Shown: positions 7,380-16,305, counted from the first letter of the stretch. The stretch is DNA of 64,000 bases from Candidatus Tepidifontimicrobium thermophilum (GCA_031296405.1 JAVKKH010000005.1:1-64000), one strand, 5' to 3'. Notes: generated by a model from the letters alone, not told the origin. Numbers and translations are program-made.

Positions 7380-8950
7380 CGCACCACCCGCCCCTCGGGT
7401 TTCTCCAGGACCTTCCAGCCCCGGAGTTCCTGGAGCGTCCTGAACCCGTCCACCGCTGGCCGCAGCTCCTGCAAGCGCGCCTGGGGCGCCACCAGCACCA
7501 CCCGCCGGGCTCCTGCGGCGCACACCTCCCGCCGGACCGGCTCGGGGTCCAGGTACGCCCGCCAAGTGCGGCCCGAGTAGAAGACCAGGCTGTTGGGGAC
7601 CCAGTACGCCACCCGCACCTCGTCCCCCCGCGTCCACGCGGCCGCGGCGTGAGCGACCTCGCGGTGGGGCCGGTGGCGGTCCACCTCCGGCATCACCTGC
7701 CAGGCGAGCAGCAGGAAGAACGCGACAGCTCCTGAAGCCAGGGCCGTCACCGCGGCGCCGGTGTTGCCCCGCAGGCCGAAGGCCGCCCCTCCCAGCACGC
7801 CGGCGCCGAAAACCAACAGGGGAACCGCCACCACGGGGAACACCGCCCGCGACTCCGCCGGGTACAGCCACAGGCCGTACGCCGCCACCGCGGCGCAGAA
7901 AAGCACCCAAAGCCCGGCGAGGGCCGCAAACCCCCACCGGAGCTTTCCGGGCCGGTCCCAGAACGCGTCCAGCGCCGCGCCCGTGGCCACCGCGGCCAGG
8001 GGGTAGAAAGCCAGCACGTAGTTAGGCAGCTTGGTGCCCGCAGCGCTGAAGAAAACGAACACCACCGCGCACCACACCAGCGGCATTGGCTCGCCACCTC
8101 TCCGGAACAGGTGGGGCCACGCAAGCCACAGGGCGTTCCACGGAAGCCCGCCCAGCAGGAGGACGGGCACGTAGTACCAGAGCGGTCCTGCCTGGTTCTC
8201 CACCACCCCCACGAACCGGTGCACCGTGTAGTAGCCCAGCACCGACCTCAGAAACGGCGCGCCGTGCCGCAGGTAGCCTGCTGCGTACCAGCTCAGGCCT
8301 ACGAGCCCGTACAGCGCCAGGCCCGCGGCCCAGGGGATCTCCCGCAGCCTGCGCAGCTCGCGCCGCCACGCCAGGTACGCCAGAGCCGCAAGGCCGGGCA
8401 GGACAGCGGCCACCGGGCCCTTGGTCAGGGTGCCTAGACCCGCGCAGACGAACGCGGCCAGGTAACCGGTCCGCCTGCCCCGGTAACCGGTCCAGAAACC
8501 CAGCAGCGTCCCCAGCATCCAGAAGACGAGGACGCTGTCGAACACCGCCAGGCGGGACTGCGCGAACCACTGCAACGTCGTGGCCACCACCAACCCGGCC
8601 AGCCAGCCCGCCCGCGGCGAGAACCACGCGCGGCCCAGCAGGGCGGTCAGCGCCACCGCGCCCGCGCCGAAGACCGCGGACCACACCCGCGCGGTGAACT
8701 CCGTCAGGCCGAAAAACCGTGCCGTGGCCGCGACCAGCCAGAAGTACAGGGGCGGGTGGACGAACCACGGGTCGCCGTTCCAGCGCAGGGTCAGCCAGTC
8801 GCCCGTCCACAGGATTTCCCGGGCGACCTGCGCGTACTTGGTCTCGTCCTGGTCCCACAGCTTCGACGCGCCCAGCCCGGCCAGGTTCAGCGCCAGGGTG
8901 CCGGCCACCACCGCCAGGTACGGCCACCACTCGTGGAGACGGTTCCACAC
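7370..8950 (-). CDS. ArnT/PMT-type GT-C membrane glycosyltransferase (copy 2)
   Basis: About 526 residues if GTG at 8950 is used; that start sits directly before the first membrane helix (EWWPYLAVVAGTLALNLAGL). An ATG at 9085 would add 45 residues and overlap lptF/G by 61 bp. The product has the catalytic loop 'LWDQDETKYAQVAREILWTG', the 'RWNGDPWFVHPPLYFWL' loop and about eleven hydrophobic helices, with a periplasmic C-terminal domain. It is clearly the same family as the copy at 4126-5682 but well diverged, which suggests two acceptor positions or two sugars. It is placed directly after the LPS-export permease. Confidence 0.8.
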   Translation of the reverse strand: MWNRLHEWWPYLAVVAGTLALNLAGLGASKLWDQDETKYAQVAREILWTGDWLTLRWNGDPWFVHPPLYFWLVAATARFFGLTEFTARVWSAVFGAGAVALTALLGRAWFSPRAGWLAGLVVATTLQWFAQSRLAVFDSVLVFWMLGTLLGFWTGYRGRRTGYLAAFVCAGLGTLTKGPVAAVLPGLAALAYLAWRRELRRLREIPWAAGLALYGLVGLSWYAAGYLRHGAPFLRSVLGYYTVHRFVGVVENQAGPLWYYVPVLLLGGLPWNALWLAWPHLFRRGGEPMPLVWCAVVFVFFSAAGTKLPNYVLAFYPLAAVATGAALDAFWDRPGKLRWGFAALAGLWVLFCAAVAAYGLWLYPAESRAVFPVVAVPLLVFGAGVLGGAAFGLRGNTGAAVTALASGAVAFFLLLAWQVMPEVDRHRPHREVAHAAAAWTRGDEVRVAYWVPNSLVFYSGRTWRAYLDPEPVRREVCAAGARRVVLVAPQARLQELRPAVDGFRTLQELRGWKVLEKPEGRVVRCP

Positions 8951-9024
8951 AGCAGAGCGGGACCGCCAGCAAGGCGCGGTCCGGCCCCTCGGTGCAGGCA
9001 CGACCGGTCGCGAGAGGCTGCGGT

Positions 9025-10170
9025 CTACCGGTGCCGCCAAACGATCCACGCACCGCAGGCCGTGGCCAGCAGGTTGGGTGTCCATGCAGCCAACCACGGC
9101 GGCATCCGTCCCGCCTGCCCCAGCAGGGTGGTGGCGGTGATCAGCACGTAGTAGGTGAGGATGGCCACGACGGCCAGTCCGAAGCCCATACCCCGCCGGC
9201 CCGCTTCCCGTCGCGCCACCGCCAGCCCCACCCCGAGGACGGAGAAGGCCAGCGCGGCCGCGGGCAGCGCGAACTTGCCGTGCCAGTCCACCTCCAGCCC
9301 GCGCGTGGGCTGCCCGGACCTGCGGCGCCGCTCCACCTCTGCCCTGATCTCCCACGTGCTCATCTCCCCCGAACTGCGCGCCGGCGGGGCGATCTCCGCG
9401 GGCGTCCTGGGGATGCGCAGGAGCATGCGCTGGAACTCGCTCAGCACAGCGCCCTCTTCCACGGAAACCATGCGGCCCCGCTCGAAGGACCAGCCCTGCT
9501 CGGTCCACCGGGCGCGCTCGGCCTCCACCACCCGCACCACCCGCCCGTCCCGCTGCTCCTGGACCGTCACGCCCTCCAGGGTCCCGGCCTCCAGGTCCAG
9601 CCGGTCCGCGGCCACCACCAGCACCGCGCCCTCGGGCGTCCGCTCCCGGAACAGGATTCCGTGGCGGACGGAGCTGCGGACCGCCGACGCCCCCACCCGC
9701 GGCAGGACGTCGATGTACCGCTGGGCGGCCGCGGGGACCAGCACCTCGCCCACCCAGAAAGTGACCACGGTGGCGGCTGCGCCCAGCACCACCGCCGGCA
9801 CGGCGATGCGGGCCAGGCTCACGCCCCCGGTCTGCATGGCCTCCAGCTCCCGGGCCTCCCGCAGGCGGCCGTACGCGAGGATCGTTCCCAGCAGGGTGGC
9901 CATGGGCACGCAGAAGAACAGGACGTACGGGGTGCGGTAGGCGAGCAGCTCCAGCAGCACCTCCGCGGGGACACCCCGGTCCATGAGCAGGCGGCCCAGG
10001 TAGAAGAACTCGTTGCCCACCAGCAGGGCCCCGAACACCGCCAGGCCGAAGCCCACCGCGGCCAGCAGTTCCGCGCCCACGTAGCGGTCCAGAAGGGTGG
10101 GCCAGGGCTTCCACCGGGCGGTACCTGACGCGGTCACCGCGGCGTCCAGGGATCTCGGACGGCTGTCCAT
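9025..10170 (-). CDS. LptF/LptG-family LPS export permease
   Basis: 381 residues, ATG start. Family features are an N-terminal 'LLDRYVGAELLAAVGFGLAVF' helix, 'LAYRTPYVLFFCVPMATLLGTILAYGRL' with the charged coupling segment 'REARELEAMQTGGVS', a central periplasmic beta-jellyroll (about 150-270), and three C-terminal helices. In E. coli LptF and LptG form a heterodimer driven by LptB. Only one permease is present here, so it may act as a homodimer, as proposed for some non-proteobacterial diderms, or the partner may lie elsewhere. The gene lies 1 bp after lptB. Confidence 0.9.
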   Translation of the reverse strand: MDSRPRSLDAAVTASGTARWKPWPTLLDRYVGAELLAAVGFGLAVFGALLVGNEFFYLGRLLMDRGVPAEVLLELLAYRTPYVLFFCVPMATLLGTILAYGRLREARELEAMQTGGVSLARIAVPAVVLGAAATVVTFWVGEVLVPAAAQRYIDVLPRVGASAVRSSVRHGILFRERTPEGAVLVVAADRLDLEAGTLEGVTVQEQRDGRVVRVVEAERARWTEQGWSFERGRMVSVEEGAVLSEFQRMLLRIPRTPAEIAPPARSSGEMSTWEIRAEVERRRRSGQPTRGLEVDWHGKFALPAAALAFSVLGVGLAVARREAGRRGMGFGLAVVAILTYYVLITATTLLGQAGRMPPWLAAWTPNLLATACGAWIVWRHR

Positions 10171-10171
10171 C

Positions 10172-10918
10172 TCACATCCGGAACCGCTCGCCCAGGTAGA
10201 AACGCCGGGCCTCCTCGCTGCGGAGCAGGTCCTCGGAGGTTCCCTCCAGCAGCACCCGGCCCTCGTACAGGATCAGGGCGCGGTCGGTGATGGTCAGGGT
10301 GTCCCGCACGTTGTGGTCGGAGACCAGGATCCCGATCCCCTGGGCCCGCAGGTAGGCGATCATGTCCTGGATGTCCTCGATGGACTTGGGATCCACACCG
10401 GTAAAGGGTTCGTCCAGGAGGAGGAACCGCGGGCGGATGGCCAGGGCCCGTGCGATCTCCACCCTCCGCCGTTCGCCGCCCGAGAGGGTGTAGGCGGGCT
10501 GGTCCCGGAGGTGCGAAAGGTGGAACTCCTCCAGCAGCGCCCGCACCCGCTCCTCCCGGTCCGCTTTCCCGAGGCCCTGCTGCTCCAGGATCAGCTCCAG
10601 GTTCTCCGCCACCGTGAGCTTGCGGAACACCGAGGGCTCCTGCGCCAGGTAGTGGATCCCCGCCCGGGCCCGCAGGTGCACCGGGAGGTGGGTGATCCGC
10701 CGGCCGCCCAGGTACACCTCGCCCGCGTTGGGCCGGACCAGGCCCACGATCATGTAGAAGGACGTGGTCTTTCCCGCGCCGTTGGGCCCCAGCAGGCCAA
10801 CCACTTCCCCAGGCCGCAGGGTGAGGGTCACCCCGTCCACCACCGCGCGGCGGCCGTACCGCTTCACGAGCCCCTCCGCACGGAGCACGCCGTCGGTCAG
10901 CTCAAGGGTGGACGACAA
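10172..10918 (-). CDS. lptB: LPS export ABC transporter ATPase LptB
   Basis: 248 residues using the TTG start preceded by GGGAGGTCTCGGG; the reading frame extends upstream but only through lptA sequence. Walker A 'GLLGPNGAGKTTSFYMIVGL', the Q-loop 'YLAQEPSVFRKLT', signature 'LSGGERRRVEIARALA', Walker B 'FLLLDEPFTGVDP' and the H-loop 'ILVSDHNVRDTL' are all intact. The sequence 'PSVFRKLTVAENL' and 'DHNVRDTL' are typical of LptB rather than other ABC ATPases. It powers lipopolysaccharide extraction from the inner membrane and overlaps lptA by 17 bp. Confidence 0.93.
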   Translation of the reverse strand: MSSTLELTDGVLRAEGLVKRYGRRAVVDGVTLTLRPGEVVGLLGPNGAGKTTSFYMIVGLVRPNAGEVYLGGRRITHLPVHLRARAGIHYLAQEPSVFRKLTVAENLELILEQQGLGKADREERVRALLEEFHLSHLRDQPAYTLSGGERRRVEIARALAIRPRFLLLDEPFTGVDPKSIEDIQDMIAYLRAQGIGILVSDHNVRDTLTITDRALILYEGRVLLEGTSEDLLRSEEARRFYLGERFRM

Positions 10919-11702
10919 CCCGAGACCTCCCGGTAGCCGCCAGAACCCCGCGCTCCCAGGCGTAGCGCACCTCGTCCGCCCGCAACTCGTCCGTACCCCG
11001 CCGGGCCACCACCTGGCCCCGGAGGATGGCCACACGCTCCCGCCACAGCACTTCCGCCTCGTGCCCTCGGGCCACCCCCTCCGGGTCTTCAAGGCGCACT
11101 CCGCCCTCGGCCTTCAACACCTGCGCCCGGAGGTCCGCCCGCATCGCACCTGCCACAAGCCGGACCTCGCGCCACCTGACCACGGGGTCCCCCGAGGCCA
11201 CGGCCACCTCCGCCCCACCGTCCACGAGGACTTCCTGCGCCTCCAGCCCCGCGTCCGCCCAGCTCACCCGCGCCCCGCCTGACGCCCGAGCCGTGCGCCG
11301 GCCGAAGTCCACGTGGGCCCTCGGCGCGGCCAGGCGCACCGTGCCCTGACCCGTGAGGTAGGCGGCGTGTACGCCGCCGTCCAGCACCGCCCGCCCCTCC
11401 CGCACGGAACCCTCTGCCCGGTCCGCCCGCACCTCCAGCTCCGCCCCGCGCTGCACCCGGACGCCTCCGGTGGCCTCGAACTCGCCCTGCCGGGCCCGGT
11501 ACCGGACCGTACGGGCCTCCACCACCAGGTCGCCCCTCCGGATCCGAACCGGATCGCCCTCCAACCACCAGGTGTCGGACGCCGCCTCGTACGTGGCCCG
11601 CAGCGCGTCCTCCACCTCCACCGCCTGCGCCCACGCCGACCACGGCCAGGCCGCCAGCAGCACCGCCGCGGCCCCCCACACCAGCCACCGGGCGGGCCTC
11701 AC
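10902..11702 (-). CDS. lptA: LptA/OstA-like periplasmic LPS transport protein
   Basis: 266 residues from GTG, whose GTGA overlaps the lptC stop. A signal peptide (WLVWGAAAVLLAAWPWSAWAQA) is followed by repeated beta-strand units in which aromatic/charged 'DGGVHAAYLTGQGTVRL', 'ARASGGARVSWADAGLEAQEV' and 'ADEVRYAWERGVLAATG' alternate. This is the jellyroll bridge pattern of the OstA/LptA family. It is longer than E. coli LptA (185 residues), so it may contain more jellyroll turns or substitute for part of LptD's N-terminal domain. No lptD is in the window. Confidence 0.85.
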   Translation of the reverse strand: MRPARWLVWGAAAVLLAAWPWSAWAQAVEVEDALRATYEAASDTWWLEGDPVRIRRGDLVVEARTVRYRARQGEFEATGGVRVQRGAELEVRADRAEGSVREGRAVLDGGVHAAYLTGQGTVRLAAPRAHVDFGRRTARASGGARVSWADAGLEAQEVLVDGGAEVAVASGDPVVRWREVRLVAGAMRADLRAQVLKAEGGVRLEDPEGVARGHEAEVLWRERVAILRGQVVARRGTDELRADEVRYAWERGVLAATGRSRVVVHP

Positions 11703-12247
11703 TGTCGGTCCCCCGCGATCACGTGCACGGCGCCGTGTAGCCGCGCGCGACGCAGGGCCGGCTCTGACTCCAGCCAACCGGCGGACACCGTCCACCCGTC
11801 CCAGCGCAGGCGCACGCCGCCCGTGGCCACCAGCAGATCCTCCGCCGGCTGGTACGTGACCCGCTCCGCCACCATCCACCGGCCCTCGCCCGCCACCACC
11901 CGGACTTCGCGTTCCAGCTCCACACGGTTGTCGCCCCGGCGGTAGGTGACCCTCCCGGCCTCCACCTGCACCCGCGTGCCGTCCTCGGCGATCAGATAGC
12001 CCCGGGGCTGTCGCGCGGTCACCCTCCGCTGCCGGTCCACCAGCACGGAGGGTGCACGCAGCTCCCACCGCACGCGGCCGCGGGCGTCCGTACCCACCAA
12101 TCGCGTGCCCTCTACCTCCAGGAAAGCGTCCCGCGGTGGCGCCGACGCCGCCGAAGGGGGCGGCGCGGCAGGCCGGCCGCAACCCGTCAGAAGCCAGGCC
12201 ACGGCCGCCGCGGCCGCCAGCCGGACGCGCCTGTCATGGTACGCCAT
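11699..12247 (-). CDS. lptC: LptC-like lipoprotein of the LPS bridge
   Basis: About 182 residues from the ATG (MAYHDRR) 14 bp inside lpxB; earlier in-frame TTG/GTG codons are less likely. The N terminus has a lipobox (AWLLTGC), so the protein is probably lipid-anchored rather than held by the transmembrane helix of E. coli LptC. Beta-jellyroll sequence follows (RVRWELRAPSVLVDRQRRVT, VEAGRVTYRRGDNRVELEREV, VAERVTYQPAEDLLVATGGV). The lptC-lptA-lptB-lptF/G order is the standard transport module. Confidence 0.85.
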   Translation of the reverse strand: MAYHDRRVRLAAAAAVAWLLTGCGRPAAPPPSAASAPPRDAFLEVEGTRLVGTDARGRVRWELRAPSVLVDRQRRVTARQPRGYLIAEDGTRVQVEAGRVTYRRGDNRVELEREVRVVAGEGRWMVAERVTYQPAEDLLVATGGVRLRWDGWTVSAGWLESEPALRRARLHGAVHVIAGDRQ

Positions 12248-13439
12248 GAGTCCTGCAGCCACCAAATGCCAGCACCCGCGCCACCTCCTGGGCCGCGCGG
12301 TCGGCCGCTCCCGGAGGGCCCAGGGCCTGCGCCACCGTCCGCAGCTGCCGGCGCACCTCCTCGGCCCTCGCAGGGTCGCTCAGTAGCTCCTGCAACGCGT
12401 CGGCCAGCGCCTCCGGCCGGCAGTCCCCCTGCAAAAGCTCCCGGAGCACCGGACGCCCGGCCATCAGGTTGGGCAGGCTGACCCAGGGCACGGTGGCCAC
12501 CCGCCGCGCGATCCACTCCGTGGGCCTGGACACCCGGTACAACACCACCGCAGGTGTACCGAGCACCGCGGCTTCCAGGGTGGCGGTCCCGGAGGCCACG
12601 GCCGCAGCCCGTGCGTGTGCGAGGAGGTCGTGGGTCCGGCCCACCGGCGCCGGTACCTGCATCCCACAGCGCCGGAGGATCTCCCTCACCGCCGGCCGCA
12701 GAGGTTCCGAGGCCACCGCCACCGCCGCCTGCACGGCCAGACCCCGTTCGCGCAGCAGGCGGTAGGCAGCCAGCTGCACCGGGAGCAGGCTGCGCACTTC
12801 CTGCAGCCGGCTTCCCGGAAGCAAGGCGAGCAGGGGCACTCCAGGCTGCAGCCCCAGCTGCTCCCACAGACGGTCCCGCGGGACACTGGATCCCACCAGG
12901 TCCGCCGCGGGGTGGCCTACGAACACCACGTCCGCGCCCGCGGCGCGGTAAGCCTCGTACTCGAAGGGGAAGGTAGCCAGCACCTTTACGGGCAGGCCTG
13001 CCAGAACCCTGGCCCGCTGACCCTTCCGCCCGTAGGTCATAGGCGGGAAGTAGTACACGGTCGGTACCGACCGGCAGGTGGCTTTGGCCACCCGCACGTT
13101 GAAACCCGGGAAGTCCACCAGAACCAGCACGTCCGGCCTCAGCTCCCGCAGCAGGCCCAGGACCCGGCGGAACCGGAGGGCGAACAGGGGAATGCGGACG
13201 TACGCCTCTAAGTACCCCACCACTGCCCAGTCCGAAGTGTCGAGCACCAGCCGCACGCCCGCTTCCGCCATCCGCGGGCCCCCGGCTCCCACCAGCTCCA
13301 CTTCGGGCAAAAGCCACCCCAGGGCCTTGGCCAGGTGCGCGGCCTGGACGTCCCCGGACGCTTCCCCCGCCAGCAGGAAAACCCGGCCTGTGCGGCTTTC
13401 CCCCCGGGCGGGAACCACAGACTGCGCCTGAACGCTCAC
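12234..13439 (-). CDS. lpxB: Lipid-A-disaccharide synthase LpxB
   Basis: 401 residues. Signature motifs include the N-terminal 'FLLAGEASGDVQAAHLAKAL', 'ELVGAGGPRMAEAG', 'LVLVDFPGFNVRVAK', 'VPTVYYFPPMTYGRKGQRA', 'FVGHPAADLV', 'LLALLPGSRLQEV' and 'VASGTATLEAAVLGTPAVVLYR'. This GT19 enzyme joins UDP-2,3-diacylglucosamine and lipid X to form the tetra-acyl disaccharide. 'YYFPPMTYG' replaces the more usual 'YYISPQVWAW', a modest divergence near the active site. It overlaps lpxI by 4 bp and lptC by 14 bp. Confidence 0.93.
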   Translation of the reverse strand: MSVQAQSVVPARGESRTGRVFLLAGEASGDVQAAHLAKALGWLLPEVELVGAGGPRMAEAGVRLVLDTSDWAVVGYLEAYVRIPLFALRFRRVLGLLRELRPDVLVLVDFPGFNVRVAKATCRSVPTVYYFPPMTYGRKGQRARVLAGLPVKVLATFPFEYEAYRAAGADVVFVGHPAADLVGSSVPRDRLWEQLGLQPGVPLLALLPGSRLQEVRSLLPVQLAAYRLLRERGLAVQAAVAVASEPLRPAVREILRRCGMQVPAPVGRTHDLLAHARAAAVASGTATLEAAVLGTPAVVLYRVSRPTEWIARRVATVPWVSLPNLMAGRPVLRELLQGDCRPEALADALQELLSDPARAEEVRRQLRTVAQALGPPGAADRAAQEVARVLAFGGCRTHGVP

Positions 13440-14227
13440 GGGGTCAACCCGACCACAGCAAGGTCCAGCTGCCGGGCTGCAGCGCGGAGCGCGGGTAGGT
13501 CCAGCAGCAGGGTGGCCCCCGCCTCGACGCCCAGGGCGGTGGCGCCTGCCTCACGCATGGCGGCCAGGGTCTCGGGCCCCACCACGGGAGGGTCGAACCC
13601 GGGGTCGCCCTGTGGCCACGCCACCTTCACCACCACCGCGCCCGGCCCGAAGGCCGAGCACCTCCGGACCATCGCGTCCGTGCCCTCGGCGGCCTCTGCT
13701 GCCAGCACCACGCCGTCGCGCACTGCCACCGCCTGCCCCACACCCGCCGCAGCCACTAACCTGGCCACCCGGAAGCCCAGCGCCAGGTCGTCCCGTTCCC
13801 GCTGTGTGGGCGCACGGCCCGCCACCGGTCCCTCTTGGGCCACCAGGTCCGGGACCAACGCCGCGGGCGCCAACACGGAAAAGCCCCGGTCCTCCAGCAG
13901 GCGCCGCACCGCCCGCCACAACTCGGGGTCGCGGCCGTCCCGCCGGCCCGCCAGCTCCCTGACCCCGGCCGCGCCGCGCAACGCCTGCAGTTTGTCCACC
14001 TTCCCCGCCATCACCAGCTCTCGAACCCGCTCCTCCTCGAACACCTTGAGGGCGTCCAGAGCCCTCGCCACGGGCACCGACTCGTGACGGTCACACAGCT
14101 CCTCCAGCTGCGCGGGATCTCCGTCGAGCTGAACGCACACGACCCGACGCCCACCCGCCCGCAGGCGCCGTGCCAGTTCGCGGGGCAGCGCTCCCGCGCC
14201 CGCCACAAGGCCCACCGGTGGAGTCAC
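13436..14227 (-). CDS. lpxI: UDP-2,3-diacylglucosamine pyrophosphatase LpxI
   Basis: 263 residues, in the operon between lpxA and lpxB. Family (formerly DUF1009) motifs: 'VGLVAGAGALPRELARRL', 'LDALKVFEEERVRELVMAGKV', 'LVAQEGPVAGRAPTQRERDDL', 'GQAVAVRDGVVLAAEAAEGTDAM' and the C-terminal 'ALGVEAGATLLLDLPALRA'. LpxI makes lipid X and UMP from UDP-2,3-diacylglucosamine and replaces LpxH in many non-enterobacterial lineages. No LpxH-type metallophosphatase was seen here. Confidence 0.92.
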   Translation of the reverse strand: MTPPVGLVAGAGALPRELARRLRAGGRRVVCVQLDGDPAQLEELCDRHESVPVARALDALKVFEEERVRELVMAGKVDKLQALRGAAGVRELAGRRDGRDPELWRAVRRLLEDRGFSVLAPAALVPDLVAQEGPVAGRAPTQRERDDLALGFRVARLVAAAGVGQAVAVRDGVVLAAEAAEGTDAMVRRCSAFGPGAVVVKVAWPQGDPGFDPPVVGPETLAAMREAGATALGVEAGATLLLDLPALRAAARQLDLAVVGLTP

Positions 14228-15030
14228 GGCTCCCGCTCTGCCCGGACCAGCCCGCGGCGGGAGCCCCGGTGCTCCCGCAGGAACGCTACCAGCTCGCCCA
14301 CCAGCCCCTCTTCCCCCAGCTCGGCCACGATGCGGTCCAGGGCGTGCGGGACTGACAGACCTTCCCGGTACAGCATGCGGAACGCACGGTGCAGTCGGGC
14401 CACCTCCTCCCGCGGGACCCCCGCTCGTTGCAGCCCCACCCGGTTCAGCCCCCGCGCCCGGGCGGGCACGCCGTCCACCAGCACGAAGGGCGGCACGTCC
14501 GTGGTGAGCTTGGCCATGCCGCCCACCATCCCCAGCCGTCCGATGCGCACAAACTGGTGCACCCCCGCCATGCCCCCGATCTGTGCCCCGTCGTCCACCC
14601 GCACGTGGCCCGCGAGGCCCGAACCCGTGACGATCACGATGTCCGAACCGAGCCGACAGTTGTGGGCCACGTGCACCATGGACATGATGTAGTTCCGGTC
14701 CCCCACCACCGTGGCCTCGCCGTCCCCCGTGGCGCGGTGGATCTGCACGTACTCCCGGAACACGTTCTCGTCGCCCACGATCACGTAGCTGCGCTCCCCG
14801 CGGAAGGACCGGTCCTGGGGCTCGCTCCCGATCACCACCCCCGCGTGGATGCGGTTGCGCCGCCCGATGCGCACGTAGCCCTCCAGCACCACGTGCGGCC
14901 CGATCACCGTGTCCTCGCCCACCTCCACGTGGGGCCCGATCACCGCGTAAGGGCCCACCCGCACGGTGGGGTGCAGACGGGCGTCGGGGTGCACCACCGC
15001 GGTGGGGTGGATCCGCGGCTCGGTACTCAT
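14224..15030 (-). CDS. lpxA: UDP-GlcNAc O-acyltransferase LpxA
   Basis: 268 residues from ATG overlapping the fabZ stop as ATGA. Hexapeptide repeats of a left-handed beta-helix run from 'RIHPTAVVHPDARLHPTVRV' to about residue 190. The catalytic His is His123 in 'VHVAHNCRLG'. An alpha-helical C-terminal region (LNRVGLQRAGVPREEVARLH) follows. This is the first committed lipid A step, acylating UDP-GlcNAc with an acyl-ACP. Adjacency to fabZ, which makes the unsaturated acyl-ACP precursor, is the classical arrangement. Confidence 0.95.
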   Translation of the reverse strand: MSTEPRIHPTAVVHPDARLHPTVRVGPYAVIGPHVEVGEDTVIGPHVVLEGYVRIGRRNRIHAGVVIGSEPQDRSFRGERSYVIVGDENVFREYVQIHRATGDGEATVVGDRNYIMSMVHVAHNCRLGSDIVIVTGSGLAGHVRVDDGAQIGGMAGVHQFVRIGRLGMVGGMAKLTTDVPPFVLVDGVPARARGLNRVGLQRAGVPREEVARLHRAFRMLYREGLSVPHALDRIVAELGEEGLVGELVAFLREHRGSRRGLVRAEREP

Positions 15031-15476
15031 CGCACCTTGTCTCCGTGGTCGCTGAGGGAGAAGGTCAGGGTGCCCTCCGCGGCCACCTGTCCGTCGACGG
15101 TGGCCCGGCCCTGGACCCGGACGAGCCGGCCCCGGATCCACTCCAGCTGCACCTCGAGCCGTAGCTGGTCGCCCGGCACCACCGGCCTGCGGAAGCGAAC
15201 CCCGTCCGCCGCGGCGAAGTACGCCAGCCGGCCTGGCAGCCGCATCTTGTACAGCACCAGCACGCCCGCGGCCTGCGCCAGGGCTTCCACGATCAGGACG
15301 CCCGGCATCACCGGGTTGCCCGGCAGGTGCCCCACGAAGAACTCCTCGTTGATAGTGACGTTCTTGAGGGCCACGATCCGGCCCGCCTCCGCGTCCAGCT
15401 CCAGGACACGGTCCACCATCAGGAAGGGGTAGCGGTGCGGCAGGTAGTCGAGGATCTCCCGGATCTGTACGCTCAT
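15027..15476 (-). CDS. fabZ: 3-hydroxyacyl-ACP dehydratase FabZ
   Basis: 149 residues from the ATG behind AGGAGGTGCCG. The hot-dog-fold core carries 'LPHRYPFLMVDRVLELD', catalytic His50 in 'EFFVGHLPGNPVMPGVL' and catalytic Glu64 in 'IVEALAQAAGVL'. It dehydrates 3-hydroxyacyl-ACP in fatty acid synthesis and competes with LpxA and LpxD for that pool. Here it is a separate protein, not fused to LpxC as in some diderm Firmicutes and Bacteroidetes. Confidence 0.95.
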   Translation of the reverse strand: MSVQIREILDYLPHRYPFLMVDRVLELDAEAGRIVALKNVTINEEFFVGHLPGNPVMPGVLIVEALAQAAGVLVLYKMRLPGRLAYFAAADGVRFRRPVVPGDQLRLEVQLEWIRGRLVRVQGRATVDGQVAAEGTLTFSLSDHGDKVR

Positions 15477-15501
15477 CGGCACCTCCTGTCCGCGCACGCG
15501 C

Positions 15502-16305
15502 TCACCCGCTCAAGCCGGCCAGCGCCCGGGCCAGCGCCACGTGCGTCCCGTGACCGGCTCCCACCGCCACCACGTGTGCCCGCAGCTCCGCCCCGAGCAG
15601 CGCCAGGTCTCCGAGCAGGTCCACCACCTTGTGCCGGGCCGGCTCGTCCGCAAACCTGGGACGGTTGCGGTAGCCGCCGGCTTCCAGCACCAGGGTGTTG
15701 GACTCCGACGCCCCGAGGGCCAGCCCCTGGGCCCACAGGCCGCCCGCCTCCTCCGCATAGCCCCACGTGCGGGCGGGCGCCAGTTCCCGTTCGAAGGACT
15801 CCTCGTCCACCTGTACGTCCACCGCCTGCGCCGGTCGGTCCCGCAGCGGCACCACGTAAGTCACCCGCAGCCCGGCAGACGGGAGCGCCGCGCACAACCG
15901 GTCTCCGTCCGTGACCCAGACCGGTTCTCGGACCGCCACGACAGGTCGCTCTGCGTCCAGGTCCCGGGTCCCCACCCGTCGCACGGCGTTCCAGAAAGGC
16001 AGGGCACTGCCGTCGCCAGCCGGTACCTCCCCTCCTTCCACCACCAGCTCGCCGGCGGTGACCCCGGCCACCCACAGCGCCGCCAGCAGGTGCTCCACGG
16101 TCAACACCCCGGCCACCTGCGTCCGCCGCTCCGTCGAGTCTACCGCCCGCACCCCCAGCACCACGGTAGCTTCTCCAGTGCGCAGGACCAACCCCGGCAG
16201 CTCCCGCGGCAGGATCCGGACCCGGCACGGTTTGCCGGTGTGGATCCCGACACCCTGGACCTCCACGGGCCGGACCAGGGTCCGGTGCTTCAACGAGCCC
16301 TCCAC
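15502..16305 (-). CDS. lpxC: UDP-3-O-acyl-GlcNAc deacetylase LpxC
   Basis: 267 residues, shorter than the usual about 300, starting with GTG that overlaps the end of the upstream unknown gene by 16 bp. Zinc ligands are visible as His72 (LTVEHLLAAL, with Glu71), His225 and Asp229 (HKVVDLLGD). The catalytic His lies in 'GAGHGTH' (His252). The N-terminal 'RPVEVQGVGIHTGKPCRVRI' is typical. The shortening appears to come from trimmed insert regions; all active-site residues are present. LpxC carries out the zinc-dependent deacetylation that commits substrate to lipid A. Confidence 0.93.
   Translation of the reverse strand: MEGSLKHRTLVRPVEVQGVGIHTGKPCRVRILPRELPGLVLRTGEATVVLGVRAVDSTERRTQVAGVLTVEHLLAALWVAGVTAGELVVEGGEVPAGDGSALPFWNAVRRVGTRDLDAERPVVAVREPVWVTDGDRLCAALPSAGLRVTYVVPLRDRPAQAVDVQVDEESFERELAPARTWGYAEEAGGLWAQGLALGASESNTLVLEAGGYRNRPRFADEPARHKVVDLLGDLALLGAELRAHVVAVGAGHGTHVALARALAGLSG

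Noticed and set aside
7380-7937. N-terminal extension of the DPM1-like enzyme to about 414 residues
   Set aside because: The extension is out-of-frame sequence of the neighbouring GT-C gene; the catalytic domain begins right after GTG at 7379.
8951-10114. A 914-residue fused glycosyltransferase
   Set aside because: The upstream part only mirrors lptF/G in another frame and has no membrane-helix pattern.
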